A stretch of DNA of 36,567 nucleotides from JAVBNW01 sp031551255 (lineage in GTDB: Bacteria; Bacillota; Clostridia; Christensenellales; UBA1750): assembly GCA_031551255.1 (NCBI GenBank), contig JAVBNW010000135.1, positions 1 to 36,567 of the forward strand. The letters are read 5' to 3'. Numbering within the stretch: position 1 is the first letter of the stretch; each line of letters opens with the position of its first letter. Below are positions 9,001 to 15,977 of this stretch, one piece after another. The translations under genes and the position numbers were made by a program. A model generated the notes under the pieces. The model did not search any database. It was not told the origin of the DNA and saw nothing but the letters and a program-made list of their open reading frames with translations.

Positions 9001-10521
9001 CGCGGCGGCGACCCCTGCGCCCTTTTGCGCGCGCCGCTCATCGTTCCGGCGGGAGATGAGATTACCATCCACGTACTGCTCGGCTGGGCGGAGGGGCTTG
9101 GCGATGCGAGTGGCATTGCCGCCCGGTTTGATCCCGCGGCGTCCCTCGCCATCGTCCGGGCGCAGTGGGACAACTTTCTTAACAAGGTGCGCATCACGAC
9201 GCCCGACGAAGGAATGAATATTTTGTTGAACCGCTGGTTGCCCTATCAGGCACTTTCATCCCGCATGTGGGGCCGCACGGCGTTTTATCAGGCGGGCGGG
9301 GCGTACGGCTTCCGCGATCAGCTACAGGACGCGGCCATGCTCGCATATTACGATCCCACCATCCTCAAAGAGCAGATCCTGCGCTGCGCCGAGCACCAGT
9401 TTGCCCAAGGCGATGTGCAGCATTGGTGGCACGAGCCGCGCCACGGCGTGCGCACCCGCATCCGCGACGACATGCTGTTTCTGCCCTGGGCCGTGGCGCA
9501 CTATGTGAAGATAACCGGCGATTTGGCACTGCTTGACATTCCAGTTCGCTATCTTGAAGCCCCCGTACTCGAGCCCGGCGAGGAGGACCGCTACGCGTCC
9601 CCCGCGCTGGGCGGCGAGGGCACGATCATGGAGCACTGCCTGCGCGCGCTGGAGCAATGCTGCCGGTTCGGCGAGCACGGCCTGCCGCTAATGGGCGGGG
9701 GCGACTGGAACGACGCGATGAACCGCGTAGGCATCGAAGGTCGGGGCGAGAGCGTATGGCTGGGTTGGTTTTTATGCCATGTGCTCGGAGAATTCGCGCC
9801 GCTGTGCCCGGAAGAGGCGGCGCAAAGCCTTGTTAAGGCGCGCGGGCGCATCGCTGCGGCGATCGAGGAGCATGGCTGGGATGGCGCGTGGTACCGGCGC
9901 GCGTATTACGACGAAGGCGCCCCGATGGGCGCGCGGAGATCGGCCTGCTGCGAAATCGACCTGATCGCGCAGGCGTGGGCGGCGATCAGTGGCGCGGGCG
10001 ATCCCGAGCGGGCGCGCGGCGCGATGGACGAGGCGCTTAACCATCTGCTCGACCCTGTCGCGGGCATTCTCAAGCTGCTCGATCCGCCGTTTGACGGCAG
10101 CGGGCCGGAGGTAGGCTATATTGCGGGCTATATCGCGGGCGTTCGTGAAAACGGCGGCCAATACACCCATGGCGCCGCATGGGGCGCGCTGGCGCTGGCG
10201 GCGCTCGGAGAAGCCGATCGCTGCCGGGATGTGCTCGGCATGCTGCTACCGATCGGTAAAAACCCCGCTATCTACCGCACCGAGCCCTATGCCGTGGCGG
10301 CGGATGTCTATGCCGGAGAACATGCCGGGCGCGGAGGGTGGACGTGGTACACCGGTTCGGCAGCCTGGCTGTGGCGCGCCGCCGTAGAAGGGCTGTGCGG
10401 CCTTAGCGTGGAAGATGGCCGGGCGCGCCTTGAGCCCAATTTGCCGACCGGGTGGAGCGTCAGCGTAGAGATAGGCGGAAACAAGCTTGAAGCTTCCGGC
10501 AAAGGCGATCCTCTAACGTAA
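3037..10521 (+). CDS. Cyclic beta-1,2-glucan synthase-like protein (GT84 plus glucoamylase-like plus GH94)
   Basis: A giant membrane enzyme of about 2,494 aa. It has the architecture of Cgs/NdvB, which polymerises glucose from UDP-glucose into beta-1,2-glucan and cyclises it. In order I see: a helical N-terminus; hydrophobic segment(s) near 369-400; a cytosolic glycosyltransferase domain with DADT at 572-575 and RWTRGDW at 713-719; membrane segments near 745-773 and 836-865; a glucoamylase-like domain at about 885-1280; a first GH94-type beta-sandwich at about 1330-1560; a second at about 1790-2050; and an (alpha/alpha)6 phosphorylase barrel to the end with DWND at 2223-2226, the region of the GH94 catalytic acid. 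An ATG at 2971 lies on the terminator's U tract and has no ribosome site. The ATG at 3037 is preferred, but it also lacks a clear Shine-Dalgarno. TTGCCC-16-TACTAT upstream could give a nearly leaderless mRNA. The linkage and cyclisation activity are inferred. Confidence 0.9.
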   Translation: MIRYDEKHPAFDAHLSPEALEAHIRDVSSLPAHSQKRAGALGGALASLRRSFMTIAECAREGEDLLAASAWLLDNYPFLEEEIAGASRGLKRQTPLPALSSGEIRVLRLMREAVAHTDATIDSTVIAGCAKAYLSLRSLRMGELWALPRFAASALLEAAANVAAAAARSQRERMKADAYVHKVEDGADVRLSEADLKNPIIIEHICARLREAEVGQGLAWLDEQLSAQEVDRDRMVAAAHRLQSLWQLRIANCVKSLRALKELNWQPLFEELSAVETVLRDERAGVYPRMDFASRDVVRKAVENLARGHSCPEEQVARTARALADASSDREAHVGYYLLDEGKYTLSESLRTPKFGTRLRLFAERHAKGLYMGAVWLLSWAIPAAILPWQGALVALLSNLPATSLAQRWVGALARKLFPPRILLKLDFENGIPEDAATAIVVPTLLTSPAQARKQARQLEIYRIANRGDNLCFMLLTDFADHDAYEKDGDQEVLGAAREEIEALREQYGPVFGILHRPRMWNEGQGRYIGRERKRGALEDLNAYMLGKNDGAFCLELPPDMLKRCPFVLTVDADTVLPPGAAAKLAGALAHPMNRYGEDGRGHALLAPRIENLPGHSMTKFQKLYSGRLGIDIYGAAASEIYQDLSGEGIYSGKGIYDVAAFSAALYGKIKPNSVLSHDLLEGLFARAALASDVVFYDAQPRAIGSWAARLHRWTRGDWQLVPYLFRKDVDSMGKWKLSDNLRRSLTPAATALTMLLGTPLFVPVALLLVLGLPRHKTDWWSFLVKSCFLPYEAVTQVDAALRALWRTLISHKHMLDWVTAAQVEQQKDKGQALWRAMFVNVLWSVLALASSSPWLAALWLPGALLAKRLERPAYPEKRMQDTQRDFLMDVARATYGWFERNAGREDCFLPPDNVQYKPYRGAAHRTSPTNIGLCLTADVAARDLGLIGDADMLERLSRRLDSIERLETWKGHLYNWYSTQTLRPLRPLYVSSVDGGNFAACLWAAAAAAREVGGDVAEDIARRCNSFVADMDFSLLYDRNRRLFTIGYDAESDRMSASHYDLLASEARLLSMIAIAKGDAPPRHWGAPGRPLTCAGGKPTLLSWSGTMFEYLMPRLFLRDLPGTLLDETNKGAVAAQIEAAKGRPWGESESGYYAFDLDLNYQYKAFGVPALSMKGGLPGETVVAPYASLLALLIRPDDACRNLDVLAQSGYLGDEGFFEAIDYTPNRIPEGQSAATVCSTMAHHQGMGLLALEGALSGRFVNRFGEIPAIRAHAVLLSERAPDRYIPARTRPTREHRPRTFSEQRAARNARAGEAHLLSGAGTTMALAADATGYIAHEETALTRFRAGEAGPFGALIYLRDADSGETLRVGADNCTARFEGGKAVYTTAFRNLEARVSFAVTPEDGSAVVAVALSGRAAQERHIEICCYLEPVLAPQRADRAHRAYMDLFLEAQDVRSGLLFYRRRPRSRGEATRLLAIASCGDGMALPSQISRMGFIGRRGDLNRPIGLRSWPEEPKSSWSAPIEPCAAMARRLTILPGERAGVHFAILYGEHEEALRKQAEAYLSSDGAERAFAMAATRAQVEMSYLGLTASKLRLYERIAYALLHPFTARSPAQAEAAQRLIAGQSELWRFGVSGDLPIILMRIEDVAQISMAREIAAAHEYLRMKGLLADLVLMNDYGNDYRQPVRDKIDELIGSSHLRSLTDCPGGVFVLNSAELNARQIDLLLARSAVLIEGSRGSAAEQLPAPREYAKERITPRTPGRRALELASIDTRLDNGFGGFAREGREYVIRRRPPAPWSNVIANPSFGTLVTDTGFCYTWAGNSRERKLTPWCNDPVLERHGEGVRLRDDESGEVFFIDERCRHGQGYSIYESGYQGLLCEMTVFVDAELPIKCSSVHIQNPGKDARSLSFDAWALWALAADRDEGAVSVATGKEGDLLWARNGYHGDGAAFLYMVGAKPVHISCDAAEIGASAQATSMSGIQRGGDPCALLRAPLIVPAGDEITIHVLLGWAEGLGDASGIAARFDPAASLAIVRAQWDNFLNKVRITTPDEGMNILLNRWLPYQALSSRMWGRTAFYQAGGAYGFRDQLQDAAMLAYYDPTILKEQILRCAEHQFAQGDVQHWWHEPRHGVRTRIRDDMLFLPWAVAHYVKITGDLALLDIPVRYLEAPVLEPGEEDRYASPALGGEGTIMEHCLRALEQCCRFGEHGLPLMGGGDWNDAMNRVGIEGRGESVWLGWFLCHVLGEFAPLCPEEAAQSLVKARGRIAAAIEEHGWDGAWYRRAYYDEGAPMGARRSACCEIDLIAQAWAAISGAGDPERARGAMDEALNHLLDPVAGILKLLDPPFDGSGPEVGYIAGYIAGVRENGGQYTHGAAWGALALAALGEADRCRDVLGMLLPIGKNPAIYRTEPYAVAADVYAGEHAGRGGWTWYTGSAAWLWRAAVEGLCGLSVEDGRARLEPNLPTGWSVSVEIGGNKLEASGKGDPLT

Positions 10522-10632
10522 AGGATTACCGCGGGTGTTCCCGCCGGGGAACGGCGCGCCGTCCCTTCGCGTCTATGGAATGTGGGTGTAAAAAAGTGGC
10601 GCGCCCCAATCCATTTTATGGAGGTACGGCCT

Positions 10633-11595
10633 ATGCGTTTTATGGATATACGCCGAGTGACAAGCCCGACGGAGGCTAGGCCGAAAGACGTATGGTTTGG
10701 GCGCATCGTCGCGTGCGCTTTGCTCGCGGCGATGCCGATAGCCGGCTGCTCGACGCGCGGGGAAGCTTCGCCAAGCACCCCGGCGACTTCGACGCCTGCG
10801 GCGCTTTTTACCGCGGCGACATCCTCAACCCCCATCCCTTCGCCCGAACCCAGCCCCGATGCGGGCGATTTGGCCGCCGCGTACGTCGCCTACATCGATG
10901 GGTTGCCGGACGATACTCCCGGCAGTGTAGCCCCGGCGCTGGAAGAGCTGAAAAAGCTACCCGCGCCGATCGCCGACGGGGCGGTGGACGCGTTTTTCCT
11001 ATATCTCGACGCGGTCTGCCGGTCGTGCGATATCGGAAACGAAGGGGAGGTCGACGAAGCGGAGCTTGCCAAAGACTATATACGGGTTTTCTATGCGGAG
11101 GGCATGGGCAACGCGCGCGGCGATCGCGCCGCCGTGGGCAAGGAACTTCGCGGCCTTACCAGCCCCGAATATGCCGCTTATTTTGATTTGACGGAAAAGC
11201 TTGCGCAGCGGGACATGCTCGAAACGTTCGGGGACGCCGCTTTGCGGATATCTTGGAAAGATTTTGCCGACTGCATCGCGTGGAAGGGCGCATTTTGCGA
11301 AACATATGCAGCGTTTGCCGCAGCGCGCGGCATCGCGGATGACGCGCAGTTTGAGGCTCGCATATATCTAGGCTACGGCGAAATCGACAACACGCAGGTG
11401 TACGGCTTCTCGAACGGCACGCTTGAGAACAGCGTGAAGGATAGCTATGCATACTACCTGTCCGAATACCCCGAATCGACGCTTGCGCCGCGCGTCGAGG
11501 AAGCATTGGGCGTCTGGAGCGACAACGGCTTCAAACATAACGACGCGGTGAAGACATACCTCGAATCTCACAAAGACGACATATTGTTCTCATAA
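10633..11595 (+). CDS. Putative lipoprotein of unknown function
   Basis: A 320-aa protein with a basic N-region, a hydrophobic stretch and the lipobox IAGC (Cys39), followed by a Ser/Thr/Pro/Ala-rich linker of about 40 residues and then an acidic, mostly helical domain. Within it SPEYAAYFDL, FADCIAWKGAFCETYAAFA and a run ending in SEYPESTLAPRVEEAL suggest paired helices, but I do not recognise a family. The frame is open from 10582. I chose the ATG at 10633 because GGAGGT lies 8-13 bases upstream and the product then has a proper signal peptide. It follows the glucan synthase by 111 bp; that gap holds GC-rich hairpins (GCGGG/CCCGC and the palindrome ACGGCGCGCCGT) but no U tract, so cotranscription is possible. 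A terminator follows. Confidence 0.8.
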   Translation: MRFMDIRRVTSPTEARPKDVWFGRIVACALLAAMPIAGCSTRGEASPSTPATSTPAALFTAATSSTPIPSPEPSPDAGDLAAAYVAYIDGLPDDTPGSVAPALEELKKLPAPIADGAVDAFFLYLDAVCRSCDIGNEGEVDEAELAKDYIRVFYAEGMGNARGDRAAVGKELRGLTSPEYAAYFDLTEKLAQRDMLETFGDAALRISWKDFADCIAWKGAFCETYAAFAAARGIADDAQFEARIYLGYGEIDNTQVYGFSNGTLENSVKDSYAYYLSEYPESTLAPRVEEALGVWSDNGFKHNDAVKTYLESHKDDILFS

Positions 11596-11653
11596 ATTTT
11601 CTTGTCATGTGAGAAGCGCCCTTCGGTAGCAGGTGGGGTGATAGGATAAATTT

Positions 11654-11690
11654 AGCGGCGGGCTCCCATTTGCGCCCCGCCGCTTGTTTC
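11654..11690 (+). terminator. Rho-independent terminator
   Basis: AGCGGCGGG at 11654-11662 pairs with CCCGCCGCT at 11676-11684, followed by a T-rich tail. It ends the lipoprotein unit and marks the left border of the AT-richer island. Confidence 0.85.
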
Positions 11691-11817
11691 TTCTATTTAT
11701 TTCATTGATGTATACTAAAAAATAAGCCGACAGCGCTTTCCCATCCGACAATATGCGGCACGAAAAATCGGGAGCATGCGTCGCCATACGGCTATCATGA
11801 ATCGCGGGGGGGATGTT

Positions 11818-12696
11818 ATGAATTGGATAAGACAATTGAACGCTGCCATTGATTATATCGAAAACAACCTTGATGGAGAAATATCGAATCAGGAGATAGC
11901 AAAGATTGCAAACTGCTCCATATACAATTTTCAGAGAATGTTCTCTTATATAGCCGATAAAACACTCTCGGAATACATACGGAGTAGGCGTCTGACTTTA
12001 TCGGCCTTTGACATTTTGAGAACCGACGCTCGATTGATCGATATCGCTATGAAGTACGGATATGAGTCGCAAGATGCATATGCCCGCGCCTTTAAGGCTT
12101 TTCACGGCGTTGTTCCGTCTGCGGTCAGAAGTGAAACGGTACAATTAAAATCCTGCCCAAAGCTTGCTTTTCAAATTACCGTGAAAGGGGATCATCACAT
12201 GAATTATCAAATCGAAAAATGGCCGGCTTTTCAAGCGGCAGGGTTCAAACACCGCGTCAAAACGGAACGGGCTTTTGAAGTTGTGCCAAAGATTTGGGAT
12301 GCCGCCTGGAGAGACGGAAAAATGAATCAACTCATCGAGCTTTTGAAAAACACGGATTACCGACCCGCCGGCTTTCTAGGTATGGCTATCGGCGGGCAAT
12401 GGGGCGATTCCGAGGATATGGATTATTTTATCGGCGTGACGAACCATGTGAACGTTGAAAACTGCAACCACGTTCTCTCTCCCGACGATATGGATGAAGT
12501 CCATATTCCATCTGCTACATGGGTTATTATCGAAGCAAACGGCGAGTTGCCCGATGCTGTTCAAAGGGTGTATAAGCAATTTTATTCCGAATGGTTGCCC
12601 AATTCCGGCTACCAATTGGGTGATTTACCCGTCATCGAATGCTATATGCAGGATAACCGGCAAGAGGTTTGGATTGCCGTGAAGAATGACGCGTAA
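11818..12696 (+). CDS. AraC-family regulator with GyrI-like effector domain
   Basis: A 292-aa one-component regulator of the Rob/SoxS-plus-GyrI type. Residues 1-105 are two helix-turn-helix motifs of the AraC fold: EISNQEIAKIANCSIYNFQRMF, then ARLIDIAMKYGYESQDAYAR with the usual AFKAFHGVVPSAVR ending. Residues about 115-290 form a GyrI-like small-molecule-binding domain with its typical C-terminal strand (EVWIAVKN). The frame is open from 11776; the ATG at 11818 is preferred because a G-rich ribosome site (about 11806-11812) precedes it and the product then begins in the normal family way. TATACT at 11711-11716 may be the -10. Codon use is less GC-rich than in the genes to its left. Such proteins often sense cationic drugs and activate efflux or modifying enzymes, so it could control the resistance-like genes to its right; this is inference. 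Confidence 0.92.
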   Translation: MNWIRQLNAAIDYIENNLDGEISNQEIAKIANCSIYNFQRMFSYIADKTLSEYIRSRRLTLSAFDILRTDARLIDIAMKYGYESQDAYARAFKAFHGVVPSAVRSETVQLKSCPKLAFQITVKGDHHMNYQIEKWPAFQAAGFKHRVKTERAFEVVPKIWDAAWRDGKMNQLIELLKNTDYRPAGFLGMAIGGQWGDSEDMDYFIGVTNHVNVENCNHVLSPDDMDEVHIPSATWVIIEANGELPDAVQRVYKQFYSEWLPNSGYQLGDLPVIECYMQDNRQEVWIAVKNDA

Positions 12697-12757
12697 AAGC
12701 AGGTGCGATCACAAAATATGCTTATAGTGACCGAACTTCAAAATGGGCATAAGATGA

Positions 12758-12960
12758 GCGAGAATATTTTATGTGCCGCAAGGCGGAGCTTACCGTTCGT
12801 ACGGGTTCTCGCATCGCAAGGCTCGCGAATCACCTCGTACTCACGGGCCTTGCGCCTCGCTCCATGCGTGCACTGCACGCGCCCGGCTCCGGCGGGGAGG
12901 GGCCGCGGGGGCATGCCCGCCCGCGAAGGCGCTTAGCGTCGTGCCGCTCAGATGTGTTCA
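12758..12960. other. GC-rich, highly structured noncoding block
   Basis: The convergent gap between the AraC gene and the APH gene (12697-13043) contains a GC-rich block unlike its AT-rich flanks. It holds several perfect inverted repeats in series: GCGAGAA/TTCTCGC (12758-12764/12806-12812) enclosing CCGC/GCGG (12776-12779/12783-12786) and CCGT/ACGG (12793-12796/12801-12804); CGCAAGGC/GCCTTGCG (12815-12822/12847-12854); and GCGTGCA-C-TGCACGC (12866-12880). Frames are open on the plus strand only because of the base composition; none has a ribosome site. It may be a structured RNA or a mobile palindromic repeat. Confidence 0.5.
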
Positions 12961-12969
12961 TTGGGGGTT

Positions 12970-13027
12970 CGGTCGCTATATAGGGCTACAATAAGCCGCG
13001 CAAGTCCACGAAACTACGTGGCGACCG
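12970..13027 (-). repeat. Island hairpin repeat, copy A (3' of the APH gene)
   Basis: Outer arms CGGTCGC/GCGACCG (12970-12976/13021-13027) enclose GGCT/AGCC and CCACG/CGTGG hairpins. The stretch at 12991-13016 matches copy C at 15159-15184 with three differences in 26 bases. It lies 16 bases beyond the stop codon of the minus-strand APH gene. Confidence 0.6.
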
Positions 13028-13043
13028 GCAGAGCGAATGTCGA

Positions 13044-13952
13044 TTAGGTGAGATCGGTTTTATACCATGTTGGCATTGGATTCTCCATACCGCCAAACCA
13101 GCACAGCACATTTTCCATATGCCGCCTGCCGTCCTGCGGCTTGCATGGCTCCGCGCCAGTAAATGAATAGCAAAGCGCCGAAAGCGCATCACACGCGAAG
13201 TAATAGCAGAGCAGTTCGAAAAAATCGCACGGCGGATCGCCATTAAAATATCCATTGACCATTCCCGTAAAATAATACGCCGGCGGCTCCTCTCCCCAGG
13301 GTATGACGACAAACTCCCACCACGGATCGCCATAACTAAGATTCCAATAATTGAAATCTATCGTGCCGACTTCACCATCGGACATGATCATATGATTCCC
13401 GACATTAAAATCGCCGTGCCAAAATGTTTGAGGTCTGTTTTTCAATAAATACGACCTGTCACGCAGATATGCAACAATCTTCTCGCCGTTTTCTGATTGT
13501 AAGCTATGCTGATTGTATAAATCTATTCGCACCTGTACTTTGTGGTGAAACCTGATTTCCCACGGCTGAGCGTCGTCCGGCGCGGGCAAAGTGTGGATTT
13601 TCCGCAGCAATGCCCCGGCCTTTGTGCCAATGCCGTATTGCTCTACTTCGTTCATGCGCGGCAAAGCGGTTTCAGCATCTTCGCCTTCAAGCCATCCCGA
13701 AAGGGAGTAAACGCTTTTGCCGCCGTCGCACAGGCCGAAAGCATAGGGCTTAGGCGCAAGAACACCCAGCTCGTATACCCGCTCCATCATTCCATACTCG
13801 GCTTTTTTTCTGTCAAACTCTTTTATGTCGGTCACGCGAAGAAGCATGCGCGTGCCGTCCGATGTTTCAATATAAAACTTTTTATCATTCGATATCCCTT
13901 TATCGATGGATTCCACTTTTTGAAACGTATCGAAGTTCGGAATATCGTACAA
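13044..13952 (-). CDS. Phosphotransferase of the aminoglycoside/choline kinase (APH) family
   Basis: A 302-aa APH-fold kinase. It shows an N-terminal lobe beginning IDKGISNDKKFYIETSDG, the Brenner motif WHGDFNVGN (HGD at 179-181, N186), and the metal-binding GTIDF (Asp199) followed by WNLSYGDPWWEF. These enzymes use ATP or GTP to phosphorylate aminoglycosides, macrolides or small alcohols; the substrate cannot be read from sequence. The frame extends to an ATG at 14054, but that part is encoded by hairpin repeat B, so I place the start at TTG 13952-13950, preceded by a G7 tract at ribosome-site distance; this start is moderately sure. It is the last of five co-directional single-gene units of the island, convergent with the AraC regulator. 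Confidence 0.85.
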   Translation of the reverse strand: MYDIPNFDTFQKVESIDKGISNDKKFYIETSDGTRMLLRVTDIKEFDRKKAEYGMMERVYELGVLAPKPYAFGLCDGGKSVYSLSGWLEGEDAETALPRMNEVEQYGIGTKAGALLRKIHTLPAPDDAQPWEIRFHHKVQVRIDLYNQHSLQSENGEKIVAYLRDRSYLLKNRPQTFWHGDFNVGNHMIMSDGEVGTIDFNYWNLSYGDPWWEFVVIPWGEEPPAYYFTGMVNGYFNGDPPCDFFELLCYYFACDALSALCYSFTGAEPCKPQDGRRHMENVLCWFGGMENPMPTWYKTDLT

Positions 13953-14037
13953 TCGATAACCCCCCCGACTTATAGGTTCTGCGCCGCCAAAGTTTCCCGC
14001 AATAGGTGTTTGCGAGACTAGGGCGCGTCCCTGAATG

Positions 14038-14072
14038 AGCCCGCACAAGTCCATAAAGCTTGTGCGGCGGCT
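14038..14072 (-). repeat. Island hairpin repeat, copy B
   Basis: CCGCACAAG (14041-14049) pairs perfectly with CTTGTGCGG (14059-14067), and AGCC/GGCT extend the stem across a two-base bulge. It lies 51 bases beyond the stop of the GNAT gene at 14124 and shares the GTCCA-AAA-CTTG loop region with copies A and C. Confidence 0.6.
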
Positions 14073-14123
14073 GGCATAGTGAATTCTGATTAGCGATGTA
14101 TCATCTAGTATACCGACGAAACA

Positions 14124-15041
14124 TTATTCAAGCGAAAATCCATACCAGTTTCTGCAAGCAGCAAATCTAAATTTGCCATACAAATGAATCGCCGCTTCAT
14201 CCGAACCGCCAATATATGCATATCTTATACCTTCATCATAAAGCCTACGCATACACTCGGTAATGACGGCCCGCGCGAGCCCCATTCTGCGGTATTCATT
14301 ATGAGTACAGACCACTTCGATTTCCGCACAATTATTTCTATAATCAACCAATCCAACGCAACCCGCTACAATTAGGTTGTCACGATTTTGGGCATAAATA
14401 TCAAGATATGGGAAGTAAAAGGGGTTTTCATTCCCGAACTTTTGTCGGGCTATGTCAAAATCAGAAACTTCATTCGTGCCGCGAAAAGCATTATTGCGCA
14501 AAAGTCTAATCCCATATTCGTTAGGGCAAACAAACATATCTTTGATTATGATGTCTTCGGGTAACATAGGGGTCGACAAATCCATATTGAGAATATCATA
14601 TTGCCTCGAAACTTCACAAATACCACCTTTTTTGAAGCCGGATTTTTCAAGAACTTGCATAAAGCTATGCTGGCTTTCATCCGCCTGGGTACTCAGTGTT
14701 CCTCGCTTATCACTCCAGTTCAATTTAACCCATTCAACTATTTCTTCATATAGAAATTTGCACCCTCTTCTTACCATTACAAAAAAATTAGCATTTCCAT
14801 TTTCGGAAATAGCAAATCCCACCAATTCGTCAATGCTGTTAAACCACAATTGGGCATTATCTCTCATGTAGCTTGGGAAAAAATGTCCATATCCGGATGC
14901 CAAACCACTCACCCAACCACCCATCCTTGGTGCTAACCATATAAAATGGTCTTGCTTATCGGTATAATCATCAACAAGAAACGCCAACATCCTTTGAAAA
15001 TCTTTTTGAGTCTCATCAAACTGACGATTGAAAACTCTCAT
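14124..15041 (-). CDS. GNAT-family N-acetyltransferase (two-domain)
   Basis: A 305-aa protein. The C-terminal half is a clear GNAT domain: strand AEIEVVCTHNEY followed by the acetyl-CoA pyrophosphate-binding loop RRMGLARAV (about 251-259), then the helix VITECMRRLYDEG and IHLYGKFRF near the end. The first 150 residues look like a second, degenerate GNAT half. The substrate is unknown. The start is fixed by AAGGAG nine bases before ATG 15041. It is markedly AT-rich, with many AAA, ATA and TTT codons unlike genes outside the island, a sign of recent transfer. Hairpin repeat B lies beyond its 3' end and copy C upstream. Confidence 0.9.
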   Translation of the reverse strand: MRVFNRQFDETQKDFQRMLAFLVDDYTDKQDHFIWLAPRMGGWVSGLASGYGHFFPSYMRDNAQLWFNSIDELVGFAISENGNANFFVMVRRGCKFLYEEIVEWVKLNWSDKRGTLSTQADESQHSFMQVLEKSGFKKGGICEVSRQYDILNMDLSTPMLPEDIIIKDMFVCPNEYGIRLLRNNAFRGTNEVSDFDIARQKFGNENPFYFPYLDIYAQNRDNLIVAGCVGLVDYRNNCAEIEVVCTHNEYRRMGLARAVITECMRRLYDEGIRYAYIGGSDEAAIHLYGKFRFAACRNWYGFSLE

Positions 15042-15160
15042 TTTGTTACTCCTTGTAAATTACAATACAAACAATATGACACAGAAAGCGGTTTGATTAA
15101 GACAAATACCTAGTTCTATTTTGACACTACCACGAACCGCGCGCCTGTGGGCGCAAAATA

Positions 15161-15201
15161 AGCCCCGCAACTTCACGAAACTTGCGCCACTCTTGCGGCG
15201 A
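15161..15201 (-). repeat. Island hairpin repeat, copy C
   Basis: CCGCAA (15165-15170) pairs with TTGCGG (15193-15198) around a loop nearly identical to copy A. A second small stem GCGCC/GGCGC (15141-15154) adjoins it. It lies about 29 bases beyond the stop of the GNAT gene at 15230. Confidence 0.55.
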
Positions 15202-15229
15202 ACGCATGCCGGCCATAGCGGCGCCGGCG

Positions 15230-15820
15230 CTATTTCAGCGCCCTTCGCACCACCACCCTACCTTCCCGTTCCGCGCCTTTAGTAAACCCACATTTTTCGT
15301 ACATCGCCAACGGCCCCCGAAAGTCGATCGGTGCGTATTCTTGATTGGCATAGCCTTCGACAAAATCAAAGCCGTCAGCGGCGGCGTCCCGGCAAACGCG
15401 CTCCAGCAATTTCGTGGCTACGCCCATTCTTTGCACCTGCGGCGCGATCACAAAGCAAAATATGGATTTGACCTTAACATTCGCATGGTATTCCTCTATC
15501 GGCCAAAAAGCGCGCAGATAGTCGACGCCTCCCCGACAATCCGAGGTGGCGTTGCACCATCCCACAATTTCACCGCCGCGATAGGCAAGATAGCCTTGCA
15601 GGCTACCATCTTTGACAAATTGGATGGCGCGGGCCCGTCTTTCCTCCCGCGTGGGAAACCAATGGTTATTATCGCCGACATAGGAATCGTCGCTGCGCCA
15701 AGTTACGCAATAGCACGGCAGTTCATCCTTAATTGTTTTATCGTCGTGGGGCGTTACATCAAAGAAATGCGCATATTCTTCCGCGAGCTCGGGCGCCAAT
15801 TTTTTGATTTCGATATCCAT
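15230..15820 (-). CDS. GNAT-family N-acetyltransferase
   Basis: A 196-aa acetyltransferase. SIFCFVIAPQVQ is GNAT strand beta4, followed by the acetyl-CoA loop QRMGVATKLL (130-139) and MYEKCGFTKGAEREGRVVVRR at the C-terminus. The N-terminal half includes GDNNHWFPTREERRARAIQFV. This composition is common in acetyltransferases of gut Bacillota with unassigned substrates. AGGTGG lies about nine bases before the ATG. It is less AT-rich than the GNAT genes on either side, so the units of the island seem to have different origins. It has a single-gene arrangement with repeat C beyond its 3' end and copy E upstream. Confidence 0.92.
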   Translation of the reverse strand: MDIEIKKLAPELAEEYAHFFDVTPHDDKTIKDELPCYCVTWRSDDSYVGDNNHWFPTREERRARAIQFVKDGSLQGYLAYRGGEIVGWCNATSDCRGGVDYLRAFWPIEEYHANVKVKSIFCFVIAPQVQRMGVATKLLERVCRDAAADGFDFVEGYANQEYAPIDFRGPLAMYEKCGFTKGAEREGRVVVRRALK

Positions 15821-15922
15821 TCATTGCACCACCTAACATAATCATTCTGTACCGCCGGAATTTCTTCCTACGCCAAGTGTAACACAAAAGCGATCCTGCC
15901 ACAGTAATGTTTTATTTCTAAC

Positions 15923-15955
15923 TAGCGCTGCACAGGTTGTACGCTTGCGGCGCTA
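15923..15955 (-). repeat. Island hairpin repeat, diverged copy E
   Basis: TAGCGC (15923-15928) and GCGCTA (15950-15955) form the arms; the interior contains a GCCGCAAG segment like the other copies. It follows the stop of the GNAT gene at 15978 by 22 bases. Membership in the family is weaker than for A-D and rests partly on position. Confidence 0.35.
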
Positions 15956-15977
15956 AAAAGGCAACCGCACACGTCAA

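Noticed and set aside
12703..12994. Three overlapping plus-strand open frames as genes
   Set aside because: They are open in all frames because of the GC-rich repeat-like block, with Arg/Ala/Pro-rich products, no ribosome site and no family similarity.
13953..14054. N-terminal extension of the APH gene to ATG 14054
   Set aside because: The extension is encoded by the hairpin repeat and has no ribosome site; the kinase N-terminus aligns from near the TTG at 13952.
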